From JARBUG01 sp035628915 (lineage in GTDB: Bacteria > Bacillota > Sulfobacillia > Symbiobacteriales > Symbiobacteriaceae): a DNA stretch of 64,000 nt. Both the position numbers and the translations under genes were made by a program. The notes beneath the pieces were generated by a model. It was not told where the DNA came from. It saw only the letters and a list, made by a program, of their open reading frames with translations, and ran no database searches. Positions 1 to 7,498 of this stretch are shown here, one piece after another; position 1 is the stretch's first letter; the number at the start of each line of letters is the position of its first letter. The DNA lies in contig DASPIW010000048.1 of assembly GCA_035628915.1 (NCBI GenBank), positions 186,001 to 250,000 on the forward strand, in the 5' to 3' direction.

Positions 1-113
1 CCGAGCAGGATATGCCGGAACTGATGCAGGCCGGCGTCGTGGGCATCTTCGGCCCCGGCAGCGACCTGGACGAAATCATACGCTTTACCCGTGAACACGC
101 AAAACGATCATAA
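1..113 (+). CDS. Methylmalonyl-CoA mutase B12-binding subunit, C-terminal end (partial)
   Basis: Only the last 36 codons are in the window, in the frame beginning at base 3 and ending at the TAA at 111-113. The visible residues (DMPELMQAGVVGIFGPGSDL and the following helix) match the end of the cobalamin-binding domain of methylmalonyl-CoA mutase small subunits, where a G-I-F-G-P-G loop precedes the final helix. The next gene encodes MeaB, the GTPase that protects this mutase, which supports the call. The enzyme interconverts methylmalonyl-CoA and succinyl-CoA. Whether this is a separate subunit or the tail of a fused enzyme cannot be seen. Confidence 0.8.
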   Translation, partial: EQDMPELMQAGVVGIFGPGSDLDEIIRFTREHAKRS

Positions 114-221
114 GGACTCCAGCAACGTTCCCTTCTCGGCGCAGACGCGCCATTTACAGGTGCCGTGCGGCCTCGCCACTGCGCGGCGCCGCACTAGACT
201 AGAACAAGAGAGGTCTTTACT

Positions 222-1340
222 TTGGATCTGACGACTGTGCTTCAGCGGTTCCAGCAGGGCGACCGGCGCGCCCTGGCCCGGGCCATCACCTGGGTCGAAA
301 ACGGCGCCCCGGATGCGGGCGAGTTGATTCGCAGCACCTTCCCCAGCACCGGCAGGGCTCACGTCATCGGCATTACCGGGCCGCCCGGGGCCGGCAAATC
401 CACCCTGGTGGACCGGCTGGCCGCCCGCTTCCGTGAGCTGAACCAGTCGGTGGCGATCGTCGCTGTCGACCCGACCAGCCCGTTCTCGGGCGGCGCCATA
501 TTGGGCGACCGCATCCGCATGCAGCGGACCCTGTCGGATCCCGGCGTCTTCATGCGGTCACTGGCTTCCCGGGGCCACCTCGGGGGCATCTCCATCGCGA
601 CCGGCGATGTGGTGGGACTGCTTGACGCCTTCGGCTTTGACGTCATCCTGGTGGAGACAGTCGGAGCCGGCCAGTCGGAAGTGGAGATCATGGAACTGGC
701 CCACACGACCGCCGTCGTGCTGATTCCCGGCATGGGCGACGACATTCAGGCCATTAAAGCCGGCATATTGGAGATCGGCGACGTGTTCGCCGTCAACAAG
801 GCCGACCGGGAAGGCGCTGACCGCACCGTTTTGGAGATCGAGATGATGCTCGACCTGGGCCACATGGGCGAAGCGGGCATCAACCGGTGGGAGGGCGTAG
901 CGCAGGTGGGCGCCGGCGCCCTGCAGCGCCTGGACCGCGCCGGACACCACTCTGCGGCCGACCTGCGGGGCGCCTTTGCGGCCACCGCTTCGGCGCGCCA
1001 CGCCGCCGACCGGCACGGTACAGCCAGCCCCGGCGATGTATCGTGGCGCCCGCCGGTGGTCCGGACCATCGCCAAGGACGGCCAGGGTGTCGAAGACCTG
1101 GTCGGCCGCATGCTTGAACATCTGCAGTTCCTGAAGGAGACCGGGCGGTGGGAGCAGCTCAAGCAGAGCGACGCCGCCGCCAAGCTCCGGGAACTCGTTA
1201 CGCTGCGCGCTGCCCGTACGGTGCTGGACCGGGCCGCCTCGGCCGGCGACCTGGACCGGCTGACGCACGCCGTGGCCTCGCGTGCCACTGATCCCTATTC
1301 GGCAGCCGAGGAGGTCCTCCAGCGCCACCTCGGCACGTAA
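222..1340 (+). CDS. meaB: MeaB/ArgK-type GTPase, methylmalonyl-CoA mutase chaperone
   Basis: This 372-residue G3E-family GTPase has a P-loop GPPGAGKST at about residues 53-61, the family signature AVDPTSPFSGGAILGDR near 81-97, VETVGAGQSE near 144-153 and the NKAD guanine-specificity motif at 192-195. MeaB binds adenosylcobalamin-dependent mutase, gates cofactor loading and protects it from inactivation. It follows the mutase subunit on the same strand. The start is TTG at 222, behind AGAGAGG. An insertion of roughly 55-60 residues (about 215-274, rich in Ala, Gly and Arg) sits between the MMLDLG helix and the usual W-x-P-P-V-V strand. The family identification is firm; the insertion is a visual estimate. 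Confidence 0.93.
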   Translation: MDLTTVLQRFQQGDRRALARAITWVENGAPDAGELIRSTFPSTGRAHVIGITGPPGAGKSTLVDRLAARFRELNQSVAIVAVDPTSPFSGGAILGDRIRMQRTLSDPGVFMRSLASRGHLGGISIATGDVVGLLDAFGFDVILVETVGAGQSEVEIMELAHTTAVVLIPGMGDDIQAIKAGILEIGDVFAVNKADREGADRTVLEIEMMLDLGHMGEAGINRWEGVAQVGAGALQRLDRAGHHSAADLRGAFAATASARHAADRHGTASPGDVSWRPPVVRTIAKDGQGVEDLVGRMLEHLQFLKETGRWEQLKQSDAAAKLRELVTLRAARTVLDRAASAGDLDRLTHAVASRATDPYSAAEEVLQRHLGT

Positions 1341-1367
1341 TCGACCGTGTATGAACGGAGGTAACGC

Positions 1368-2513
1368 ATGAACTTCTTCCTGACGGACGAGCAGAAGGCA
1401 TTTCGCGATGAGATCCGCCGCCTGTGCGACAAGGAGATTGCCCCCAGGTCGGCCGAGTTCAACGCCAGGCATGAGTTCCCCTGGCCGAACTTCCGGCTGC
1501 TGGCAGCGAACGGGTATCTCAACATGCATCTGCCCGAGCCTTATGGCATGGGCGCCGACTGGGTCAGCTACGCGATCGTCATCGAAGAACTGGCCCGCGC
1601 CTGCGCCGTCACCTCTGTCATCTTCGAGGTTCACTGCTCGCTCCACTCCGAGGCGATCTACCATTTCGGCACACCCGAGCAGAAAGATAAGTACCTGCCC
1701 CGGCTGACCACCGGCGAGATCCTCGGCGCCTATGCCCTGACGGAGCCCGGCGCCGGCTCCGACGCCGCCGCCCTGCGGACGACGGCCATCCGCGACGGCG
1801 ACCACTATGTGCTGAACGGCGAGAAGACCTTTATTACCAACGGCGGGCAGGCCGGGCTCTACGTCGTATTTGCCCGGACCAACCCCGACCCGGCGTCGGG
1901 CCACAGGGGCATCAGCGCCTTCCTGGTGGAGGCCGGGCTGCCGGGCTTCTCCATCGGCAAGCCCATGGAGAAGATGGGCCTGCACGCGTCGCACACCACT
2001 ACGCTTCACTTCGAGGACTGCCGGGTGCCCGCCGACGCCCTGTTGGGCGCCGTTGGCGACGGCTTCCGCATCGCCATGTCCATCCTGGACCGGGGCCGCA
2101 TCGGCATCGCGGCGCAGGCGGTGGGGCTGACCCAGGCCGCGCTGGATGACTGCGTCAAGTACGCCAAGGAGCGCAAGACATTCGGCAAGCCGATCGCCGA
2201 GCATCAGGCCGTCGCCTTCAAGATCGCCGATATGGCGACGGATCTGGACGCTGCCCGGCTGATGCTCTACCGGGCCGCCTTCCTGATGGGGCAGGGGGCG
2301 AAAGCGACCAGGGAGATCTCCATGGCCAAGCTGTTCGCCTCGGAGATGGCCATGCGTCACGCGGTGGAAGCGGTGCAGATTCACGGCGGATACGGCTACA
2401 TGCAGGAGTACCGGGTCGAGCGGCTGATGCGGGAAGCGAAGATCACCCAGCTTTACGAGGGCACCAGCGAAATCCAGCGCATGGTGATCTCGCGGTCCCT
2501 GCTGCGGGATTAA
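1368..2513 (+). CDS. Acyl-CoA dehydrogenase (short-chain/butyryl-CoA type)
   Basis: The 381-residue protein has normal family length and all landmarks: the FAD/substrate signature YALTEPGAGSDA near residues 122-133, the ITNGGQA flavin strand, and the C-terminal signature with IHGGYGYMQEYRVER. The catalytic base is probably Glu364 in YEGTSEIQ. It would oxidise acyl-CoA to enoyl-CoA in the cytoplasm and pass electrons to electron-transfer flavoprotein. The ATG at 1368 follows a strong GGAGG box, 27 bases after meaB, so it probably shares that transcript. Placement beside methylmalonyl-CoA genes suggests branched-chain amino acid, propionate or fatty acid breakdown. The exact chain-length preference cannot be read. 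Confidence 0.92.
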   Translation: MNFFLTDEQKAFRDEIRRLCDKEIAPRSAEFNARHEFPWPNFRLLAANGYLNMHLPEPYGMGADWVSYAIVIEELARACAVTSVIFEVHCSLHSEAIYHFGTPEQKDKYLPRLTTGEILGAYALTEPGAGSDAAALRTTAIRDGDHYVLNGEKTFITNGGQAGLYVVFARTNPDPASGHRGISAFLVEAGLPGFSIGKPMEKMGLHASHTTTLHFEDCRVPADALLGAVGDGFRIAMSILDRGRIGIAAQAVGLTQAALDDCVKYAKERKTFGKPIAEHQAVAFKIADMATDLDAARLMLYRAAFLMGQGAKATREISMAKLFASEMAMRHAVEAVQIHGGYGYMQEYRVERLMREAKITQLYEGTSEIQRMVISRSLLRD

Positions 2514-2524
2514 TGGATAGCACG

Positions 2525-2560
2525 AGAGCCCGACACGCGATCCACGTGTCGGGCTCTTTC
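2525..2560 (+). terminator. Rho-independent terminator after the acyl-CoA dehydrogenase
   Basis: A perfect 13-bp inverted repeat (AGAGCCCGACACG / CGTGTCGGGCTCT, loop 2538-2544) is followed by a short T run. It starts 12 bases after the stop codon. Confidence 0.85.
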
Positions 2561-2842
2561 TACGACCATCTGCGGAATTCTGCGGCATTGAGCGGCATTC
2601 TACGGCGGTCGCCGGCCAGGAAACGGTTTGGACGAGTCTCTCCTGCGGTCGGAGACGAACTACAGCGAGCAGGCCACATTGCGAATGTGAGAGCAGGTGC
2701 GTGCTACTCCGACGGGATGTTGGCGGCAATCTGGGGTGGGGGCGGTCCGCATCGGTCTACGAGTAGCGACGAGCAGCTCCCGGTATCTACAAGCATCGAC
2801 GGGACGAGCGAGCAGGCGTACCCCAGCCGGACACAGCCTCAT
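2561..2842. other. Non-coding gap between convergent genes
   Basis: The rest of the stretch between the dehydrogenase terminator and the end of the alpha/beta hydrolase shows no reading frame with a ribosome binding site and no clear repeat. It may be decayed sequence. Confidence 0.4.
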
Positions 2843-3703
2843 TCAGGCGCTGAGGAACGCCAGGAGCTTCCCGTTGACGGCATCGGCCTGATCAAGATGC
2901 AGGGTATGGCCAGCATCAGCAACAATATCAGCCTTGAGACCGGGGCAAAGTTCATACGCCCTGCTGACGGCACGGTGCGCATCGTACATGATCTCGTGGT
3001 CGCCGATGAGGAGCAGTGTCGGGACGCGCAGACCGGCATATTCCTCGGCAGCGAACACCGGTCTCCGGGGAATCCGGCTGTGGAGTCCCGGTATGCCTAC
3101 GATCATTTGGTTCAGTCGCGGGTCGTCGCTGGCAAACCCCTTAACGGAAGCATGCTTGAAGAACAACCTCACCGTCCACGGCGATGGCCGGAGGATCATC
3201 GGAGCTCCCCACATCCATGCCGCCTTCGGCGGGGCAAACGGAACGCCGGGCGCAAGCAACGCCAGCTTGTCGACCAGGGCGGGCTCGGCAAGCGCCAGAT
3301 TGAGGGCGAGAGCCCCCCCGTATGAGTGCCCGATGACACTGGCCGAATCAAGCTCAAGCCCTCGAATGGTCTGCCGGAGCCAGGCTGCATAGTCACTGCG
3401 GTTGCCCGGAAAGCGGGTCGGGCAACTCTTGCCCAGGTCGTCGATCGTGTCAATGGCGAACACACGATAGTCATGACTGAGTGCTTCAATATTGTACTGC
3501 CATGTCGTCAGACTGGCGAAGTTGCCTGGAACCAGAAGAAGTCCCGGCGCGTCTGCCGGGCCGGAGATCACACCGTGAGTTAAGCCGAAGTCCGTCGTGA
3601 CGTCAAGCTCTTCATAGGGAATGGGCCATTCCCGCATCGCCGCATCATATGCCTGCAGGTATCGGGCGCGCGAGTCGGGAGACGTGAACACGTGATTCGG
3701 CAT
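2843..3703 (-). CDS. Alpha/beta-hydrolase fold protein
   Basis: The 286-residue protein has the nucleophile elbow GHSYGG with Ser127, a strand LLLIGDHEIMYD supplying the probable acid Asp235, and DAGHTLHLDQ supplying His266, so a complete Ser-Asp-His triad is present. The oxyanion-hole region is probably LLVPGNFAS near residues 56-64. No signal peptide is seen, so it is probably cytoplasmic. The family covers esterases, lipases, haloalkane dehalogenases and C-C hydrolases; nothing here fixes the substrate. It is monocistronic and convergent with the upstream dehydrogenase. Confidence 0.85.
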   Translation of the reverse strand: MPNHVFTSPDSRARYLQAYDAAMREWPIPYEELDVTTDFGLTHGVISGPADAPGLLLVPGNFASLTTWQYNIEALSHDYRVFAIDTIDDLGKSCPTRFPGNRSDYAAWLRQTIRGLELDSASVIGHSYGGALALNLALAEPALVDKLALLAPGVPFAPPKAAWMWGAPMILRPSPWTVRLFFKHASVKGFASDDPRLNQMIVGIPGLHSRIPRRPVFAAEEYAGLRVPTLLLIGDHEIMYDAHRAVSRAYELCPGLKADIVADAGHTLHLDQADAVNGKLLAFLSA

Positions 3704-3807
3704 GCTCTCACTCCTTCGCTGATCCGCCAGCGCGGTGGTAGACCACAGGCGTTTCCGGGATCATAGTACCACTTTTCGATCTACTCGTCGTCTCTCGTCA
3801 AGTGGCG

Positions 3808-3837
3808 AAAAGAAAGCGGCGCCCGCAGAGGGCGCCG
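3808..3837 (-). terminator. Terminator of the unknown minus-strand gene
   Basis: A 7-bp GC stem (CGGCGCC / GGCGCCG) with a 7-base loop is followed, reading on the minus strand, by a pyrimidine/T-rich tail. It lies 15 bases beyond the stop at 3853. Confidence 0.75.
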
Positions 3838-3852
3838 TTGGGCGGATCACTA

Positions 3853-4371
3853 TTACTGCTTGTTCTCGTCTTTGTCAGGCTTGGCGGAATCGGACTCACC
3901 CTTCTTCCGCTTCACAACCGGGGCGGGCGTCGCCCCGTGAATCTGAACCACCAGGCATGCAACGCCTTCGGCGTCTGTGGTGGGTGTCACGTTGCACTCA
4001 ACCCTGGTGACAGGGCGAAGCTTGGGATGCTCTACGAAAGCCGCGCCGGCGTGAAACGCGATGGAACTGCGATAAATGGAGACTTTCATGACACCCAAGT
4101 CACCGGGCTTGGGCAGGTATAGCGCCAGCTGACCCTTGTCTTCATTGCCGCCGAAAGCGAGCTGGAAGTCGTCGGGATTTCCGCCTTCCGCCCGGACATA
4201 CTCCTGCGCCATCTCCTTGCCCTCGGTGTTGCTCCGAATGGCGCCCGTGCGGGAGACGGTCATCTTCGCGGGCTCCCGGCGCGCCCCGCCGGAGGTATTG
4301 AAGCTCCTCGTCACCTTGCGGAAGCTGGTTCCCTGTACGGCCTTATCCTTGGACTTGCCATCCACCGCCAC
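3853..4371 (-). CDS. Unknown protein with charged Lys/Asp-rich tail
   Basis: The product is about 172 residues and is not recognised. The start chosen is GTG at 4371, directly behind AAGGAGAT; a longer frame reaches 4416 but crosses that ribosome binding site. The N-terminal third is basic (many Lys/Arg and Ser/Thr). The middle looks like beta strands (QLALYLPKPGDLGVMKVSIY), and the C-terminus is a low-complexity tail rich in Lys, Asp and Glu. There is no signal peptide or membrane segment. A terminator follows at once, so it is a single-gene unit. Confidence 0.6.
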   Translation of the reverse strand: MAVDGKSKDKAVQGTSFRKVTRSFNTSGGARREPAKMTVSRTGAIRSNTEGKEMAQEYVRAEGGNPDDFQLAFGGNEDKGQLALYLPKPGDLGVMKVSIYRSSIAFHAGAAFVEHPKLRPVTRVECNVTPTTDAEGVACLVVQIHGATPAPVVKRKKGESDSAKPDKDENKQ

Positions 4372-4490
4372 ACATCTCCTTATTATTTCCTTGGGTATAC
4401 GAACCTCTATTAACAATATTTAGCATAGGTGATACATGCGGATCTTGTCAATATGTCCTGAAAATTATGATCATCCCTCTCAGCACCTTC

Positions 4491-4532
4491 GCGCCCAGGG
4501 CCGCTCCCAACTCCGGGAGCGGCCCTGGGCGC
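4491..4532. terminator. Perfect 18-bp hairpin, probable terminator
   Basis: Bases 4491-4508 are the exact reverse complement of 4515-4532, with a 6-base loop. It lies 15 bases after the TAA (4549-4547) of the apparently frameshifted minus-strand gene. The tail on the plus side is TTATTG; no strong T run is present on the minus side, so its direction is uncertain. Confidence 0.6.
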
Positions 4533-4546
4533 TTATTGTGGCACCG

Positions 4547-4831
4547 TTACCGGAGGCGCTGCCGGATCTGCAGCCTAGCGGCCAGCATCAACGCCTGGGT
4601 TGGGGTCACGAAGACCCCGCGGGCCGCCAGCTGTCGGGCGATAGCCGCGGCGAGAACCATCGGCGGAGGCGCCGGTGAACGACTCGGAGCGACTGAGAAG
4701 AACCGAGTCTCACCGCTGCTGTTGCCATCGTCATCGTCATCGTCATCGTCGTCGTCCTCGGCCTCATCCGCAGTCGATCAGGGCGTGCGTGACCCCCGGG
4801 ACTGCAACTCCAGGTGGTCGGACCCGCCCGA
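4547..4831 (-). pseudogene. Displaced 3' part of the neighbouring unknown gene (two frame changes)
   Basis: Downstream of the stop at 4832 the minus strand keeps protein-like sequence in two frames. One frame, shifted by -1 from the polyproline run, reads GPAVGPVTLIGRVRPPGV and on to HALIDC near 4770. There the original frame resumes with EAED, a run of aspartates, then a helical tail (VLAAAIARQLAARG, then LMLAARLQIRQRLR) ending at TAA 4549-4547. No start codon or ribosome binding site introduces either piece. One indel near the polyproline codons and one near 4770 would restore a single protein of about 195 residues. It is either a pseudogene or two sequencing errors. Confidence 0.5.
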
Positions 4832-5134
4832 TCAATGTAACCGGACCCACTGCAGGCCCCGGGGCGGGGGCGGAGGCGGAGGCGGCGCCGGCCTGCCGCG
4901 CATGATCGACATTACTTCCACCAGCGGGAGGCCGAACGACGCCGGGACGGGATCGCTCCCAATGACCGTCACGACATCACCGGTCTGCGCGACCATCTGT
5001 GCGAGAGGGAGGAACATGGAACCGACGCGCAGGTAGACGACGGGGAAGCTCGGGTTGTTCTCCACCTGCATCCGGAATGGTTCCGGCACCATCACGAGGG
5101 GAACCATGGTGATGGTGCCGACAAAGGTTGCCAA
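4832..5134 (-). CDS. Unknown protein with polyproline end; N-terminal part of a probably frameshifted gene
   Basis: The intact frame is 100 residues, starting at TTG 5134 behind GAGGAGG. Residues 1-80 look like a beta-rich globular domain (TFVGTITMVPLVMVPEP, VVYLRVGSMFLP, GDVVTVIGSDPV), followed by eight prolines and a short tail ending at TGA 4832. The tail is probably an artefact of a frame change inside the proline codons, because coding-like sequence continues in other frames to 4547. The function is unknown. No signal peptide or transmembrane segment is seen. Confidence 0.55.
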   Translation of the reverse strand: MATFVGTITMVPLVMVPEPFRMQVENNPSFPVVYLRVGSMFLPLAQMVAQTGDVVTVIGSDPVPASFGLPLVEVMSIMRGRPAPPPPPPPPRGLQWVRLH

Positions 5135-5206
5135 GGCAATCCTCCTCTGCCCCCGACAAATGGTTGGGGCTCGCTCCCCATTTTATGTCGGACGCAGCGG
5201 TGGAGC

Positions 5207-6739
5207 CTATCTCTTCAGATGCAGGGCTCTCTCCATGAGGGCGATCGCCTCCCGGTGAGTCGGCGGGCTGTCCAGGTCCGACGCCGCCCGGCGGGCCACG
5301 GCGATCACGTCGGCCAGGCGGGTCTCCGACGCCCAGGGGTTGCCGCCCAGAATGCCGGCGAACTCGGCCACCGCCGCCGACCAGTGGATGCGGGCGTAAG
5401 AATTGGCCGTGGTCATCATCACTTCCTGCCGGCGGATGGGGTAGCGAACCTCCTCGACCCGGCCGCCCTCGGCCATATCTTTATAGCGCAGCGAGACGGT
5501 GCCCAGTTCATCCCCGTCGCCCCGCAGCTGTACTTCGTACAGAGCGGTCACGGCGTGGCCGGCGCCCATGTCGCCTCCGTCCGCATAGTCGTTGCGGAAC
5601 TGGTCATTGGTCATGACCCGGTTCTCGTAGCCGACCAGCCGGTACGATGCCACCTGCTCACGGTCGAAGGAGACCTGGACCTTTACGTCCTTCGCCACTG
5701 TCTCCAAGGTGCCGGAGAGCTGGTAGCCAAAGATCTTCTTCGCTTCGGGCAGTGTGTCCACGTAGTGGTACGTCCCGTCGCCCTTATCCGCCAACTGCTC
5801 CAGCAACACATCGTTGAAGTTGCCCATCCCGACGCCGATGGTCGTGATGGTGATGCCCCGCGCCTTGTAGTCGGAGACGGTGCGCAGGATGCCCTCCGGG
5901 CTGGTGTTGCCCACGTTGGCCACGCCGTCGGAGGCGAGGATCACCCGGTTGATGGCGCCCTGGCGGAACTCGCGGGCGGCCTGCTCGTAGCCCAGGCGGA
6001 GGCCCGCTTCGGCGTTGGTCGAAGCATCGGGCCGCAGCCGCTCGATGGCCGCCTTCAGCTTCTCCTTGTCATAGGTGTGGGCGACTTCGAGCCGGGCGGT
6101 GTCGCTGTAGGAGACGATGGCCACCCGGTCATCCTCGCGGAGCTGATCGAGCAGGACCTGGAGGCTGTCCTTGACCATCTCCAGCCGACCGCCTGACTCC
6201 ATGGAGCCGGATGTATCGACCACAAAGGTGAGGACCGCCGGCTTGCGCTGGGCGCCGCTGACGCCCCGGGCCCTCAGGCCGATCTGCACGAGCTGGGACC
6301 GGGACCGGAAGGGGCTGGCGGCGCCTTCTATGTACACGCCGACCGTCCGGTTCGGATTCGGGTAGTTCTGCGGGAAGTAGTTGATGAACTCCTCGGCCCG
6401 GATGGCCGCCGGCGGCGGGAGGGTATTGTTGTTCAGATGGCTGCGGGCCACGGTGTAGGAGGCCGTATCCACATCGACGGAGAAGGTGGAGGTCTCCTGG
6501 ATATAGGTGGGCATCCGGGGGTTGTCGCCGTACTCCCTGTAAGTCGAATCGGCCGGGGCGGGCGGGGGGCTGGTCGCCGGGGATGGATAGGCGGGCGGGG
6601 CGGATTCGTACGCAGGTTGGACGGGCCGGTACGACGGGGCCGATGGTTTGGGGGAATCCGCCTTCTTCCCTGCGCCACATCCGGCAAGCGCGAGCGTAAC
6701 CAGGAGCAGCAGTGCCAGATACCGGTTCCGCATCATCAT
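5207..6739 (-). CDS. VWA-domain lipoprotein (YfbK-like)
   Basis: The 510-residue protein begins with a lipoprotein signal whose lipobox is LALAGC (Cys21), then a Pro/Ser-rich linker to about residue 68. A region like the N-terminal domain of YfbK-type proteins follows (TFSVDVDTASYTVAR, then EEFINYFPQNYP). The von Willebrand A domain has an intact metal site DTSGS at about 175-179 and the later ASDG strand. The C-terminal part resembles DUF3520. Such proteins sit on the outer face of the membrane and are thought to bind partner proteins in a metal-dependent way. The first of three ATG codons at 6739 lies just behind AGGGGG. Confidence 0.88.
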   Translation of the reverse strand: MMMRNRYLALLLLVTLALAGCGAGKKADSPKPSAPSYRPVQPAYESAPPAYPSPATSPPPAPADSTYREYGDNPRMPTYIQETSTFSVDVDTASYTVARSHLNNNTLPPPAAIRAEEFINYFPQNYPNPNRTVGVYIEGAASPFRSRSQLVQIGLRARGVSGAQRKPAVLTFVVDTSGSMESGGRLEMVKDSLQVLLDQLREDDRVAIVSYSDTARLEVAHTYDKEKLKAAIERLRPDASTNAEAGLRLGYEQAAREFRQGAINRVILASDGVANVGNTSPEGILRTVSDYKARGITITTIGVGMGNFNDVLLEQLADKGDGTYHYVDTLPEAKKIFGYQLSGTLETVAKDVKVQVSFDREQVASYRLVGYENRVMTNDQFRNDYADGGDMGAGHAVTALYEVQLRGDGDELGTVSLRYKDMAEGGRVEEVRYPIRRQEVMMTTANSYARIHWSAAVAEFAGILGGNPWASETRLADVIAVARRAASDLDSPPTHREAIALMERALHLKR

Positions 6740-6849
6740 GATGACCCCCTCTGTCTGGTCTCTGCTCCATTTGACGGGTTCTGTTACGGTTGCGTTTCAG
6801 TTGTGTTGCAGTTTGATGACAAAATGTAAGAATGAACTCGGAAAGCCAA

Positions 6850-6884
6850 GGGCGCCCCGCTTCTTGACGAAGCGCAGGCGCCCC
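6850..6884 (-). terminator. Probable terminator after the GNAT gene
   Basis: An interrupted hairpin (GGGCGCC / GGCGCCC outer stem, GCTTC / GAAGC inner stem) lies about 90 bases downstream of the GNAT stop. A weak T-containing tail follows on the minus strand. Confidence 0.5.
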
Positions 6885-6971
6885 CCGAGAATCATTTCCA
6901 TAATAGGCCGCTCCGCAGCGACGATGCCCCCAACCGTGGCGCACCGCAGCCAGGGAGAACCGCGCTAGCGA

Positions 6972-7376
6972 TCAGTTCAGCAACTTGGCCATGGCGTACT
7001 CATCTACCCAGGCTCCATCCACACGCAGCGAATCCCGCCGCGCTCCTTCGATTTCGAACCCCATCTTCCGATAGAGGGCGACTCCTGCGGCATTATGAGC
7101 CATCACCGTCAATTCCAGGCGGTGAAGGCCATTCTCCCGCGCCCAGGCCTCCAGGGCTTCGAACAGACGGGTGCCCACCCCCCGGCCCGCATAGGCCTGC
7201 AGCACCCCGATCCAAATGCACGCCATATGCCGGTTCCGCATCTGCTCCGCCGTCAGCGTCCGCTCGCCCGGCTCCAGCATCATGAACTTCGTCTCCCGGT
7301 CCAGTTGATGTCCCACGGCGACCCATTCATCCGCATCTGCCTCCACGGGGCGCCGAATCTTCACCATGCCATTCAT
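6972..7376 (-). CDS. GNAT-family N-acetyltransferase, unusually short
   Basis: The 134-residue protein carries acetyl-CoA binding motif A (YAGRGVGTRLFEAL) and motif B (NAAGVALYRKMGF), typical of GCN5-related acetyltransferases of the small-molecule or protein N-terminal type. After the first strand and helix (IRRPVEADADEW) the protein goes almost directly to motif A. About 30 residues that usually form strands 2 and 3 appear to be missing, so it may be an internally deleted copy. The ATG at 7376 follows GGAGGGG closely; a second ATG at 7367 gives better spacing. Confidence 0.75.
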   Translation of the reverse strand: MNGMVKIRRPVEADADEWVAVGHQLDRETKFMMLEPGERTLTAEQMRNRHMACIWIGVLQAYAGRGVGTRLFEALEAWARENGLHRLELTVMAHNAAGVALYRKMGFEIEGARRDSLRVDGAWVDEYAMAKLLN

Positions 7377-7498
7377 CTCCCCTCCGAACGTGCCAACAGA
7401 CTTCTCGATCGCAGCATTTTTTCCTTTGTGACAGGGATCATTCGTTTCACGAAGAATCCAGAAGTTTGGAGAAACGCAGCGCAGAGGAGGTCAGCGCA

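Noticed and set aside
558..2729. 723-codon open frame on the minus strand
   Set aside because: It is antisense to meaB and the acyl-CoA dehydrogenase, with low-complexity composition. Long antisense frames are expected in GC-rich DNA.
4700..4760. Polyserine or poly-Arg/His reading frames on the plus strand
   Set aside because: They are the opposite strand of the aspartate codons of the minus-strand gene and have no ribosome binding site.
4850..4880. Programmed -1 frameshift at the polyproline codons
   Set aside because: No X-XXY-YYZ slippery heptamer was seen, and a second, opposite shift would also be needed. Mutation or sequencing error is simpler.
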